A DNA stretch of 64,000 bases from an uncultured Erysipelotrichales bacterium (lineage in GTDB: Bacteria; Bacillota_I; Bacilli_A; Erysipelotrichales; Coprobacillaceae). The stretch is taken from NCBI GenBank assembly GCA_910579135.1, contig CAJTTM010000007.1:36522-100521 (forward strand), in the 5' to 3' direction. A model generated the notes under the pieces. It was not told where the DNA came from and ran no database searches. It worked only from the letters and a program-made list of their open reading frames with translations. Numbering within the stretch: position 1 is the stretch's first letter; each line of letters starts with the position of its first letter. This document shows, piece by piece, positions 41,647 to 50,832 of the stretch. Position numbers and translations under genes: made by a program.

Positions 41647-44496
41647 TTAACTAATAATAAAATCAAATATATCTTTTCTTACTGGTTTATCTAACTTATA
41701 TAATATTTGACATACTGGTATATTATTACCCATAACATCTTGGGTGATCTTTTCTATATTTCCTTTACCTAGATAATAAAATTCTTTTGATATTTTATCG
41801 TCCTTATTTTTCCTAACAAATATATGTATAAAAGTTTGTTTTTCAGTAGCGTTTGTAAATATTTTCATTCCAGGACTATCTTTCTTCATTTTGCTTTTTG
41901 ACATTGCTACTAAAGTTTGTTGATCTATGAAATGATCATGATAATTTGTTGTTTCAGAAATGTTTTCCTCTTTATCATAATTTATAAACACAGGTAATGT
42001 ATTCGTGTGCTTATCATAGTAATATCCTCCTATATTCAAAGGAACTAGGCTCTTTTTCCAATTCAATAATCTACAAACATCTTCATAAGTATACTTTTGA
42101 TATAGACATAGATCTGTATTCTTATATCTTTGACTATATTCTTCTTTGTATATTTCAATAGCATAATCTATAATTTCTAAAATTTGTTTTTTAAATTCTT
42201 CATTATATAAAAGTTGCTTAAAAACAGGTGAAATATCCCAATTTTCATCAATTATAATAGCATCTTGAAATGTTGTTTTTGATGATCCAGTTGCAAAGTT
42301 TTGAGTCAATATATTTTGTATAGTTTCAAAACTAACATAAGACATATCTATATTATACTCAGATCTCATTTTGTCTCTTAACTCTTTCATTGATGAATTT
42401 CTTTTTCCGATAGCAAGCTTAATCACCTCTAATTCTTGCACTCTTTTACCTGAAGATAATTTCATTGAAATAAATTTCAAGTATTTTTCTTCAAGTTCTG
42501 TAAATTTCACATTATATTCTTTTTCATATTTCTTTAAAAAATGATGATATGAACCTAGACTTTTATTTTGAAAGATTCTTTGTATATCTATTGCTCCATA
42601 TTTTTTAAAATCTGATATATTGGGAATTCTGCCTAACTTAGCTTTCAAATTAAAATAATTTTCCTTAATTAGTTTAACATCTGTAAAATTAGCATCATCA
42701 ATAGCTTTAAATATTCTTTTCTTAGAGATCTCGTCAAAGTGAATAGTTGAACAACCTGGTAACATAAAATTACCCTCATTTACAAATCGTCTTAAAGTGT
42801 CTTTGTTATAACTAGTATTTCCACTTAAAGCTATTGGAATAAAAAAGTTATTATTATAATTACCAATAAAATCAATAATAACAACATAATCTTTATTAGG
42901 ACTTTTTCTTAATCCTCTACCAAGTTGTTGAATAAAGACAATAGCAGACTGTGTGGGTCTTAACATAATCACCTGATTAACACAAGGAATATCAATTCCT
43001 TCATTAAATATGTCTACTGTAAAAATATAATCTAAAGCATTGTCATCATTAGATTCTAAACAATCCATTGCCTTTTGTCTCTTTGATTCACTATCCTCTC
43101 CAGTCAACGCAACTGTTTTATATCCTCTTTGATTAAAGAGATTTGATAGTTCTTTAGCTTCGGATTTACTACTTACAAAAATTAAACCATGTACCTTTTC
43201 TCCAGAGAATCCATAATCTTTAATTTTATCTATAATATAATTAACTCTTGTTTCAGAGGTAAGTAAATTAAAATCCGTTTGATCATCTATATTAATTCCA
43301 TCAATAGACAAATCTGTAATACCATAATAATGAAATGGACATAACAAATCATATTCCATGGCTTGTTGTAATCTGATTTCATATGCAATATTATAATCAA
43401 ACATTTTATAGATATCAAAATCATCAGTTCTTTCTGGAGTTGCAGACATTCCTAAATAAAACTGAGGATGAAAATAATCAAATAATTCTTGGTATGATTT
43501 TGCACCTGCTCTATGTACCTCATCTATGATAATATACTCAAAATAATCTCTAGAAAATAATTCTCTATTTTCCTTTTTATAAATTGTTTGAATTGTTGAA
43601 AACAAGTAATCTTTATCTAATTCCTTCTCACTGCCAGAAAATAGTCCCATTGTTTTATCTTTTATAATAGTTTGAAATGTTTTCATAGCTTTTAAAGCAA
43701 TGTTTTTTCTATGTACAACAAATAACATCTTCTTTGGTTGGACATATTTAACGTCAAATGCTGATAAATATGTTTTTCCTGTTCCAGTTGCAGATATTAA
43801 TAATGCTCTATCTTTATTTTCGTTTCTTAAAGATAGTAAAGATGATAAAGCTTCTTTTTGCATTATATTTGGTTTAATATCTTTTGTTTTCTTTTTAATA
43901 GGGGAAAATGTAACTCTTACATAATCTTTTTCATATTCTTCTATCCATTGTTTTGTTAATGGAATTGAATTAGTCCATTGATTTTTAAATTGATTATTGA
44001 TTTTTTGAACAATATCCCCATCTTTATATGAATTTAATAATATATTCCATTCTTGATTCTTTAATAAAGCTGTTTGTGTTAAATTTGAACTACCAATAAT
44101 TGTTTTATATAAGTCATTTTTCTTAAAAATATAACCCTTTGGATGAAAACCTTCTTGTCCTTCGTATATTCTTACTTTTATATTTGGGAAATTTAATAAT
44201 TCTTTAAATACTTCAGGTTGATTAAAACCTAGATAAGTGGATGTCACAATACGTCCACACTTATTTTGCTTTCTTAATTTTAACAAGATATTTTTTAAAG
44301 TTGCTAAACCTGATTTAGCAATAAATGCAACCGAAAAATCAAATGTATCACATTCATCTAGCAGTTTTTCTAAGTCATAAGACATTTTTACATTTTCTTC
44401 ACAATCATTATAAATTAATTTTGGTTTGTACTGATCATCGACAGTAATAGAGTAATCTATAAAACCATGTTCTAATGCTAATTTCAACTTATCCAT
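41647..44496 (-). CDS. PLD-nuclease / SF2 helicase / DUF3427 protein
   Basis: This 949-residue multidomain protein has an N-terminal phospholipase D-type nuclease domain with the HKD motif (His118, Lys120 and GSSN at 135-138), then a superfamily II helicase core with Walker A ATGTGKT (236-242), the DEVH box IIIDEVHRAG, LGMSATPERTD, FTVDIFNEGIDIP and the motif VI QQLGRGLRKS, and finally a DUF3427-type C-terminus. Such proteins resemble the motor-nuclease subunits of restriction-like systems. It begins one base after the NUDIX stop, with AGAGGCG inside that gene, so translation is coupled. It is the fourth gene of a leftward operon with GIY-YIG/DUF2075, MazG-like and NUDIX genes. I infer a role in anti-phage defence. 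Confidence 0.88.
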   Translation of the reverse strand: MDKLKLALEHGFIDYSITVDDQYKPKLIYNDCEENVKMSYDLEKLLDECDTFDFSVAFIAKSGLATLKNILLKLRKQNKCGRIVTSTYLGFNQPEVFKELLNFPNIKVRIYEGQEGFHPKGYIFKKNDLYKTIIGSSNLTQTALLKNQEWNILLNSYKDGDIVQKINNQFKNQWTNSIPLTKQWIEEYEKDYVRVTFSPIKKKTKDIKPNIMQKEALSSLLSLRNENKDRALLISATGTGKTYLSAFDVKYVQPKKMLFVVHRKNIALKAMKTFQTIIKDKTMGLFSGSEKELDKDYLFSTIQTIYKKENRELFSRDYFEYIIIDEVHRAGAKSYQELFDYFHPQFYLGMSATPERTDDFDIYKMFDYNIAYEIRLQQAMEYDLLCPFHYYGITDLSIDGINIDDQTDFNLLTSETRVNYIIDKIKDYGFSGEKVHGLIFVSSKSEAKELSNLFNQRGYKTVALTGEDSESKRQKAMDCLESNDDNALDYIFTVDIFNEGIDIPCVNQVIMLRPTQSAIVFIQQLGRGLRKSPNKDYVVIIDFIGNYNNNFFIPIALSGNTSYNKDTLRRFVNEGNFMLPGCSTIHFDEISKKRIFKAIDDANFTDVKLIKENYFNLKAKLGRIPNISDFKKYGAIDIQRIFQNKSLGSYHHFLKKYEKEYNVKFTELEEKYLKFISMKLSSGKRVQELEVIKLAIGKRNSSMKELRDKMRSEYNIDMSYVSFETIQNILTQNFATGSSKTTFQDAIIIDENWDISPVFKQLLYNEEFKKQILEIIDYAIEIYKEEYSQRYKNTDLCLYQKYTYEDVCRLLNWKKSLVPLNIGGYYYDKHTNTLPVFINYDKEENISETTNYHDHFIDQQTLVAMSKSKMKKDSPGMKIFTNATEKQTFIHIFVRKNKDDKISKEFYYLGKGNIEKITQDVMGNNIPVCQILYKLDKPVRKDIFDFIIS

Positions 44497-44497
44497 T

Positions 44498-44884
44498 CTA
44501 TACGCCTCTTTTTCTTATTTCTCTAATGACTTGAACATCGGCTGGAACCCATAGTATATTATCTTCATCTGGATAAACCCATTTATAATCCATATGTTCT
44601 GTTAAAGTAATATGATCATCTAATAGATGACAAACAAAACAATCCATTTCTAAAATAAAGTCTGGATACTTGTAATGAACACGATAAAAGAAATAATCAA
44701 TATCAATATTTACTTTCATTTCTTCTAACAATTCTCTCTTTAATGCATCTTGAGGTTTTTCTCCTTTTTCGATTTTACCCCCAGGAAATTCATACATTCC
44801 TTTAAATTCTCCATATCCTCTTTTTGCAATTAATATTTTATCTTCATTTTTTAATATTGCTGCTACGACGTTAATTGTTTTCAT
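44498..44884 (-). CDS. NUDIX hydrolase (MutT-like)
   Basis: The 128-residue protein cleaves nucleoside diphosphates linked to another group. The Nudix box runs from Gly36 to Val58: G-x5-E-x7-R-E-L-x-E-E, with Lys where the usual Gly of the E-E-x-G ending stands. The start MKTINVVAAILKNEDKILIAKRG (shown here as INVVAAILKNEDK) is close to that of 8-oxo-dGTP/CTP pyrophosphohydrolases. In this operon it lies 88 bases after the MazG-like gene and is coupled to the helicase gene. A second nucleotide-cleaving enzyme in the same operon suggests control of modified nucleotides or of a nucleotide signal, as inference, not simple housekeeping. Confidence 0.87.
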   Translation of the reverse strand: MKTINVVAAILKNEDKILIAKRGYGEFKGMYEFPGGKIEKGEKPQDALKRELLEEMKVNIDIDYFFYRVHYKYPDFILEMDCFVCHLLDDHITLTEHMDYKWVYPDEDNILWVPADVQVIREIRKRGV

Positions 44885-44972
44885 TAATAAACCTCCAAAA
44901 TCGTTATTAAAAATCTAAAAAAATTTATATAAATAATTTCTTTTTTAATATAATACTTAATATAAAGATATG

Positions 44973-45290
44973 TTATTTCAATTTATCATACTTCGTACTT
45001 ATTCCTTTAGCCTTTTCGACTGGATACTTTATTTCACTTAGTTTTAATTTATCTAAAATAATTGTCTTTATATCAACATCCAATTTATCAGCAAGTAAGA
45101 TACAATAATTCATGACGTCTGCTAATTCATTACACACTTCTTCTTTATCAAATTTACTATTCCATTGAAAGCATTCCAATAACTCTCCAGCTTCTATACT
45201 TATTGATTTTGCTAAATTTTCTGGAGAATGAAATTGATCCCAATCTCTATCTTCATTAAATTTCTTTATTTTCTTTATAACTTCTTCCAT
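44973..45290 (-). CDS. MazG-like nucleotide pyrophosphohydrolase
   Basis: This 105-residue all-alpha NTP pyrophosphatase has the metal-binding acidic pattern with Glu33, Glu36 and Glu39 in SIEAGELLECFQW, and Glu55/Asp58 in NELADVMNY. This size and the E-A-G-E-L-L-E-x-F-x-W phrase fit the short RS21-C6/dCTPase-like branch, which hydrolyses dNTPs. It starts 4 bases after the stop of the GIY-YIG/DUF2075 gene, so the two are cotranscribed. Small MazG-like proteins occur next to DUF2075 proteins in other Firmicutes as far as I recall. dNTP removal or destruction of an alarmone during infection is possible. Confidence 0.87.
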   Translation of the reverse strand: MEEVIKKIKKFNEDRDWDQFHSPENLAKSISIEAGELLECFQWNSKFDKEEVCNELADVMNYCILLADKLDVDIKTIILDKLKLSEIKYPVEKAKGISTKYDKLK

Positions 45291-45294
45291 AATA

Positions 45295-46986
45295 CTAACT
45301 CCTAATATATTTTTTAAAATAGTCTCTTAAATTATCATCACAAACATATATATAAGTTCCCTTGATTCCCCTTGTTAAAAGAACTTTATATATATTAATA
45401 ATATAATTAAATAATTCTTCTTCATCTTCTATCATTTTTTTACCATTCATATCGTAGTAATGATTCTTATCAATATATATCTTTTTTAATATTCTATCAT
45501 ATTTTAACTCAGGCCCTATAATAACACCTACATAATTTAAATCATATCCTTGAATGGTATGTATACATCCAATTTCATTTATAGCATTAGAAGAATTAAC
45601 CCAGTCCTTATTAATAGTATTCCAAATATATTTATATTCATTTATAGAAATATCATATAAGTGTTGTACTTTAATTTGACTAAGAGAAACATTTTTAGTA
45701 GACCAAGCCCAAGCGTATCCAGCTACCATTCTACACAACTCAAATTCTTTATCTTTTATTCTAATATCCCTATACATTTCTTCTACATCATCATAAATCT
45801 TAAGATCATATGAAACTGGTTGAATTCTATTATCTATTTGATTATGTAATAATTTATCTATTGCAGAAATATAATATTCTCCACCTTGTACTCTCATTTG
45901 AGACATAAGCGTATATTGTACTGTTCCTACCTGATTAATTAGTTCTTGAAATTTTTCTTTTCTTACATCAGATGGTTTGATAGATTGACTTGAATCATAA
46001 AATAATATTTGATATTGACTTCTTGCAATAATCCAATCTAATTCATCACCATCACGTATATTTAATTTTTGATTTACATTATCAAAAGTATGATATAATC
46101 CTGGCATTAAGTTAACTCTTCTACGTAATCTATGCGCTTCATCTACAATTAAAATATCATATTTATCTTTTATAACTTCGGATGGGCCTATAACCATATT
46201 AGCTTTTAAACCATCAATTTGTTTGAAAACATTTTTTAGTGTTTTTCTTAAAGATTCCATAGGAATAACTAATCCTACTTTTAATTTTCCATTATACTGT
46301 GATAAAAGTTGAAATATTAATCTATAGTTAATATTTTCATCGTATTGAAACTTATTTGCCTTTTGTTGACTTTCTATTAATAGTTTCATCAAATAAACTG
46401 CTAAAACACTTTTTCCAGTTCCAGGATTTCCATTAACTATAAACGTCCCTTTTTGATGACTTAGTCTATATTCTAAAATATTCTTTATAATATCTATTGC
46501 TGTATCATATTGATCTTCTGTTAATGTTTTATAAGGTGAAAACTTGAAAACATCTAAATTTTCTAAGAAAATACGGTCATGGTCTGCTATTCCTTTTTTT
46601 ATAAGGGAATTCCAAATATTATCAAATTTTGCCAAATAATTTGATCTATTATAATAATCACTCTGACTACTTATTCCTGAACTAATATTTTGAAGTCTAT
46701 ATTTTTGATCAGCAGACATATAATTTATTAATAATGATTCAATATCTAATACAGCAGATTTATTAAATTCTGAATCATATATAATATTTATTTTGTTTAA
46801 AGTTTTTCTAACAGTGTTGGATTTATGCTGTTTCATTCTATGATATACATTGGTTGTTTCACCTATATATGCTTCCTTATCACCGTTCAATATATATACA
46901 ACAGGCCAATTCTTACCATATTTTAAATTTGTAATATTTTCGATTCCAGTTTCATCAAAACTAAATTGTATAATATTGTTAGACAT
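45295..46986 (-). CDS. GIY-YIG nuclease fused to DUF2075 helicase-like NTPase
   Basis: The 563-residue protein has an N-terminal GIY-YIG endonuclease domain (VVYILNGDKEAYIGETTN, with Arg and His in YHRMKQH) over the first 90 residues, then a DUF2075 NTPase with Walker A NGNPGTGKSVLAVYL, Walker B ILIVDEAHRLR, an SF1-like motif IHTIQGYDLNYVGVIIG and the ending LTRGIKGTYIYV. DUF2075 proteins resemble SF1 helicases and Schlafen-type ATPases. I start at the ATG at 46984-46986 with GGTGAG upstream; the longest frame begins at a GTG inside that site. It is the first gene of the four-gene operon and lies beside the CRISPR array. It is probably the sensor or effector of a nucleic-acid-targeting defence system. 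Confidence 0.85.
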   Translation of the reverse strand: MSNNIIQFSFDETGIENITNLKYGKNWPVVYILNGDKEAYIGETTNVYHRMKQHKSNTVRKTLNKINIIYDSEFNKSAVLDIESLLINYMSADQKYRLQNISSGISSQSDYYNRSNYLAKFDNIWNSLIKKGIADHDRIFLENLDVFKFSPYKTLTEDQYDTAIDIIKNILEYRLSHQKGTFIVNGNPGTGKSVLAVYLMKLLIESQQKANKFQYDENINYRLIFQLLSQYNGKLKVGLVIPMESLRKTLKNVFKQIDGLKANMVIGPSEVIKDKYDILIVDEAHRLRRRVNLMPGLYHTFDNVNQKLNIRDGDELDWIIARSQYQILFYDSSQSIKPSDVRKEKFQELINQVGTVQYTLMSQMRVQGGEYYISAIDKLLHNQIDNRIQPVSYDLKIYDDVEEMYRDIRIKDKEFELCRMVAGYAWAWSTKNVSLSQIKVQHLYDISINEYKYIWNTINKDWVNSSNAINEIGCIHTIQGYDLNYVGVIIGPELKYDRILKKIYIDKNHYYDMNGKKMIEDEEELFNYIINIYKVLLTRGIKGTYIYVCDDNLRDYFKKYIRS

Positions 46987-47101
46987 TTTTCTCACCTTCT
47001 CATCTATATTTTAACATAAGTAATTGCAAATAACAGTATACTAAAATATTTTTAATTATGAAATTCAAATTAAAATAATTTTAATGTATTCCAGTATCTC
47101 T

Positions 47102-48842
47102 AGTTTGAAACACCATATGTTGATATTAAACGGAGAACCTATTGAAATTGAATTTAAGACCTTGACATTTCAAAACATCATATGTTGATATTAAACCTTT
47201 TGCATATTCTTTAATAAAACAATCACCATCAAATTTCAAAACATCATATATTGATATTAAACGAAGATTTTACAGAATGTACCCGTTCTTTACATAGAAT
47301 TTCAAAACATCATATGTTGATATTAAACTGATAATGGTAAGGAAACATTAAAGAAACTAGGGATATTTCAAAACATCATATGTTGATATTAAACGTTTAT
47401 TGACGTAATAGGATAACTACGCTCTTTTTAATTTCAAAACATCATATGTTGATATTAAACTCACTTTTCTCAAGCAGTTTCTATTAGAAATTATAAATTT
47501 CAAAACATCATATGTTGATATTAAACGCCACAGAAGTTAAAGCCTCTAATAAGGATCTTACATTTCAAAACATCATATGTTGATATTAAACTGTTATAGG
47601 TAATATGCCTCCTTTAAATAAATTATTATTTCAAAACATCATATGTTGATATTAAACTTTTCCAACTATAAGAGTATCAATTTTGAATTTGTAATTTCAA
47701 AACATCATATGTTGATATTAAACTCGCTAGTTGAGAATAATCTCCACTACTCACTAGTATTTCAAAACATCATATGTTGATATTAAACATAAGAGCACTA
47801 TTTTTTTCTATCAATTTATTATATATTTCAAAACATCATATGTTGATATTAAACTGTATTAGTTGCATGGCTCAATAATACATTGAATAGATTTCAAAAC
47901 ATCATATGTTGATATTAAACATGTTATGTTGAATCAGTTATTGCAATCGCAGCTGCATTTCAAAACATCATATGTTGATATTAAACTTGAACCTAAACAA
48001 GAAAAAGAAAAAGTATATGAAGATTTCAAAACATCATATGTTGATATTAAACAAATTATTATTGTTCGTTTGGACATAAACAAGAATAATTTCAAAACAT
48101 CATATGTTGATATTAAACTCGGCTAATCTGTTTAATTCAGCATTAATTTCATCATTTCAAAACATCATATGTTGATATTAAACATATACTAAGTGTGATA
48201 AAACACCAACAGGAGAAGATTTCAAAACATCATATGTTGATATTAAACTAAAAACAATATCAAATATCCAATCATCAATAACAAATTTCAAAACATCATA
48301 TGTTGATATTAAACGCCTGTACATAGCTTAATGATGATATTAACAACTTAGATTTCAAAACATCATATGTTGATATTAAACAAAAGATAACAAAATTAAT
48401 TGATGTAAAGAGTATTAATTTCAAAACATCATATGTTGATATTAAACAGGAAATGGGTAAAAAATGTGAAGAAATGTTATCAAATTTCAAAACATCATAT
48501 GTTGATATTAAACTATATAATTGATATACTTCATCTACTGTAATAGGATATTTCAAAACATCATATGTTGATATTAAACATTAGGAATCAAATCTGTTAT
48601 ACAAGAAATAAGTGCATTTCAAAACATCATATGTTGATATTAAACTGCACGTGGTGACTCAAACGAGTTAAGAAAACAAGCATTTCAAAACATCATATGT
48701 TGATATTAAACATGGTCTTTCATCGCTACGTTATTACTCAACCACAATTTCAAAACATCATATGTTGATATTAAACCTTTCTATTATGTAATATTTTAAA
48801 ATTGTTAAACCAATTTCAAAACATCATATGTTGATATTAAAC
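47102..48842 (-). CRISPR. Main CRISPR array, 27 repeats, type I-B
   Basis: There are 27 copies of a 30-base repeat (plus-strand form begins ATTTCAAAACATCATATG and ends GATATTAAAC) separated by 26 unique spacers of 35-37 bases. The repeat contains the stem AACAT/ATGTT with a 3-base loop. The first copy, at 47102-47131, has four mismatches and the third has one (CATATATTG); all copies near 48842 are perfect. Degeneration at the low end and the AT-rich leader on the cas2 side both mean transcription leftward, with newest spacers near 48813. Read that way the repeat starts GTTTAATATCAACAT and its last 8 bases TTTGAAAT would be the crRNA 5' handle, as usual for type I-B. Confidence 0.97.
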
Positions 48843-49017
48843 CTAGATAAATCAATATCTTTAAAAGTATTTAAAACTAAATAATATAGCTAAAATCAAA
48901 GCTTTTTTAATTTTTTACCAAGCAAAAACAATTATAACAGAAAACAACCTAAAGATTTGATTTTTATTTGATATATCCAATATTTTTTCTACTATAACAT
49001 CAATTTTAGCTGGTAAA
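48843..49017 (-). promoter_or_regulatory. CRISPR leader
   Basis: This 175-base AT-rich stretch lies between the cas2 stop and the first perfect repeat. A TATAAT (minus strand, 48931-48936) is a candidate -10 for array transcription; no clear -35 is seen. The orientation is inferred from the degenerate far end of the array. Confidence 0.65.
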
Positions 49018-49305
49018 TTATATAAACAGATTATCACTTTCACTCTTTTTATTACCTAAAACTTCTTCATCAAAAACATTATCATTAAATGTCTTTATAA
49101 TACATATAAAGTCCTCTTGTTTGTTAATAACGCTATTTAATTCATTTTTTAAAGAAATGAGTTTTGAAGGAGTGATTTCACCTCTAAAAACAGAATATTG
49201 GAAATGTGATAAGTATTTTTTGCATATTTTGAAAACCTTTTGTACACGTTTTTCACCAATATCATAAAATACAATCGCATAATTATAATTATATCTTTTC
49301 TTCAT
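49018..49305 (-). CDS. cas2: CRISPR-associated endonuclease Cas2
   Basis: Cas2 dimers bridge two Cas1 dimers during spacer capture. The 95-residue protein has the ferredoxin-like start NYNYAIVFYDIGEKR with the conserved Asp after the first strand, the KYLSHFQYSVFRGEI stretch and FICIIKTF. The ATG overlaps the last base of the cas1 frame. It is the last gene of the cas operon, directly before the array leader. It is intact, while its partner cas1 is frameshifted, so adaptation may be off. Confidence 0.92.
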   Translation of the reverse strand: MKKRYNYNYAIVFYDIGEKRVQKVFKICKKYLSHFQYSVFRGEITPSKLISLKNELNSVINKQEDFICIIKTFNDNVFDEEVLGNKKSESDNLFI

Positions 49306-50307
49306 TATTGACCTTCTTTCAAAGAAAAGAATTCAAAATCTTTACCTTCTAATAAATATTTAATTAGTTTATAACAATCCATTTTCATAGCTGTTTTATA
49401 AGTCATTTTACGATTAAGTTTTCTATTTACAAATGTTTTATCTAGTCGTTCTTCAAATGCCTGAATGAAAAGTTGTCTTCCTTTTTCATTAAGAATACAG
49501 TAATTTACTTTCTTCTCAAAATGATCTTTTACTCTTAACTTTTTATTATTCACTAAATCAAATATTGTCTTAAAAACAATAACTGGTTTAAACATTTCAC
49601 TTAAATCTAAGCTTAATGAAAACCTACCTTCACTTGGTTCATGGAGATAACTGATAGTTTGATTTAAATGTGTTTGATAAATAACTGAAATGCATTTAGT
49701 ATATAATAAAGAATTACCAAATGAAATAAGAGCATTAATTGGATTATCTGGAGGTCTTCTTACACGTTTATTAATCATAAAGTCAATAGGTAAAATAAAT
49801 TGAAATGTTGAATAAAATCGCTGCCATAATTCTCCTTCCAAAAGTAGAATTGATTGAATATCACCATATTCAAATAGTTTCTTTTTAAAATCATTTCTAA
49901 TCCAATCTATTGTTTTTTTCACTTCTTTATTATTATGTTTATAATAATGATATAAAACTTCATCAATATTTACCGCAATAGCTTTCACTATTTTTTTGAG
50001 CTATAATAACTCTTTTCCCACAATTATAAGCTTCAACCTCTTTAACTAGCAGTTTTCCACTACTATATTGTTCTCTAGGATAAAATGTACCTGAATAAAA
50101 ACCATAATAATTGAAAAAGTGAATCACTATATTTTTACTAGAAATATAGTCTAATAATTTAGTATTGATAGAAATTTCATTCATACAATAAATTTCTTTG
50201 ATATTTTCAATTGGCAAATATATATTTTTCTGATTTTTTCGAAAACATATTGAATTATCCTTACGAGTTAATTCTCCCATGCTTGTAATATATTTTGTTG
50301 ATCCCAT
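49305..50307 (-). pseudogene. cas1: cas1 with one-base frameshift in an A7 run
   Basis: Cas1 is the integrase of spacer acquisition. A first frame from 50307 reads the N-terminal beta domain (TKYITSMGELTRKDNS ... YYGFYSGTFYPRE) up to RVIIAQK; a second frame continues IVKAIAVNIDEVLYHYY to the stop at 49305. The switch falls in seven A on the minus strand (seven T at 49991-49997); six would restore one frame of about 333 residues. The catalytic residues all survive: Glu in LLLEGELWQRFY, His in SYLHEPSEGR and Asp in LSLDLSEMF. Slippage at A7 during transcription or translation could make some full-length protein. Sequencing error is the main alternative. Confidence 0.9.
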
Positions 50308-50322
50308 TTTCCTTCTCCAATC

Positions 50323-50832
50323 TTATATATAACAATATTCATAATATGCACATTTTTTGCAATGTCGCATTTCAATAATATCAGGAACTTTTTCATTATT
50401 TAATAAATTTTTTATTTCATTAATTTTCATTAATAATTCATTTTCTATTTGAGAATCTAATTCAATAATTACTATCTTCTTTTCTTTGTTTTTTTGAAAA
50501 AATTCTAGTTTACCTTTTCTTTCTATTCCTTTTTTCTTAAGTGTATACAGATAAAAAATCAATTGCCAACGACTAGCTTCCACATCAGCATCACTTTTCT
50601 TTGTTTCTGTAAGATACTCTTTTGTTAGCTTATCTAGTCTAATATTTTCAATGGATATTTCAGCATTATCATCATTCATATACTTACTTTCATGTAATGC
50701 CTTGCCTACTTTAACATCCTCACTATTATTTTCTAAGTTAAGTCTATGTGCATGCAAATAACACTGTCGTGGACAATGTATGTAATAATTTATTAATGTT
50801 CCATTCACTTTCACACTGTATCTTCCTTTCAC
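50323..50832 (-). CDS. cas4: CRISPR-associated exonuclease Cas4
   Basis: Cas4 trims prespacers and selects those with a PAM. The 169-residue protein has the Fe-S cysteines at both ends (HCPRQCYLH near residue 20, and CKKCAYYEYC at the C-terminus), with RecB-nuclease acidic residues between (LEFFQKNKEKKIVIIELDS). It starts at the last base of cas3 (overlapping stop) and ends 15 bases before cas1. The size is typical of type I-B Cas4. Confidence 0.93.
   Translation of the reverse strand: MKGRYSVKVNGTLINYYIHCPRQCYLHAHRLNLENNSEDVKVGKALHESKYMNDDNAEISIENIRLDKLTKEYLTETKKSDADVEASRWQLIFYLYTLKKKGIERKGKLEFFQKNKEKKIVIIELDSQIENELLMKINEIKNLLNNEKVPDIIEMRHCKKCAYYEYCYI

Noticed and set aside
47926..48556. 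Open frames of 66 and 86 codons inside the CRISPR array
   Set aside because: They translate the repeats themselves (recurrent FKTSYVDIK or LISTYDVLK) and have no ribosome binding sites.
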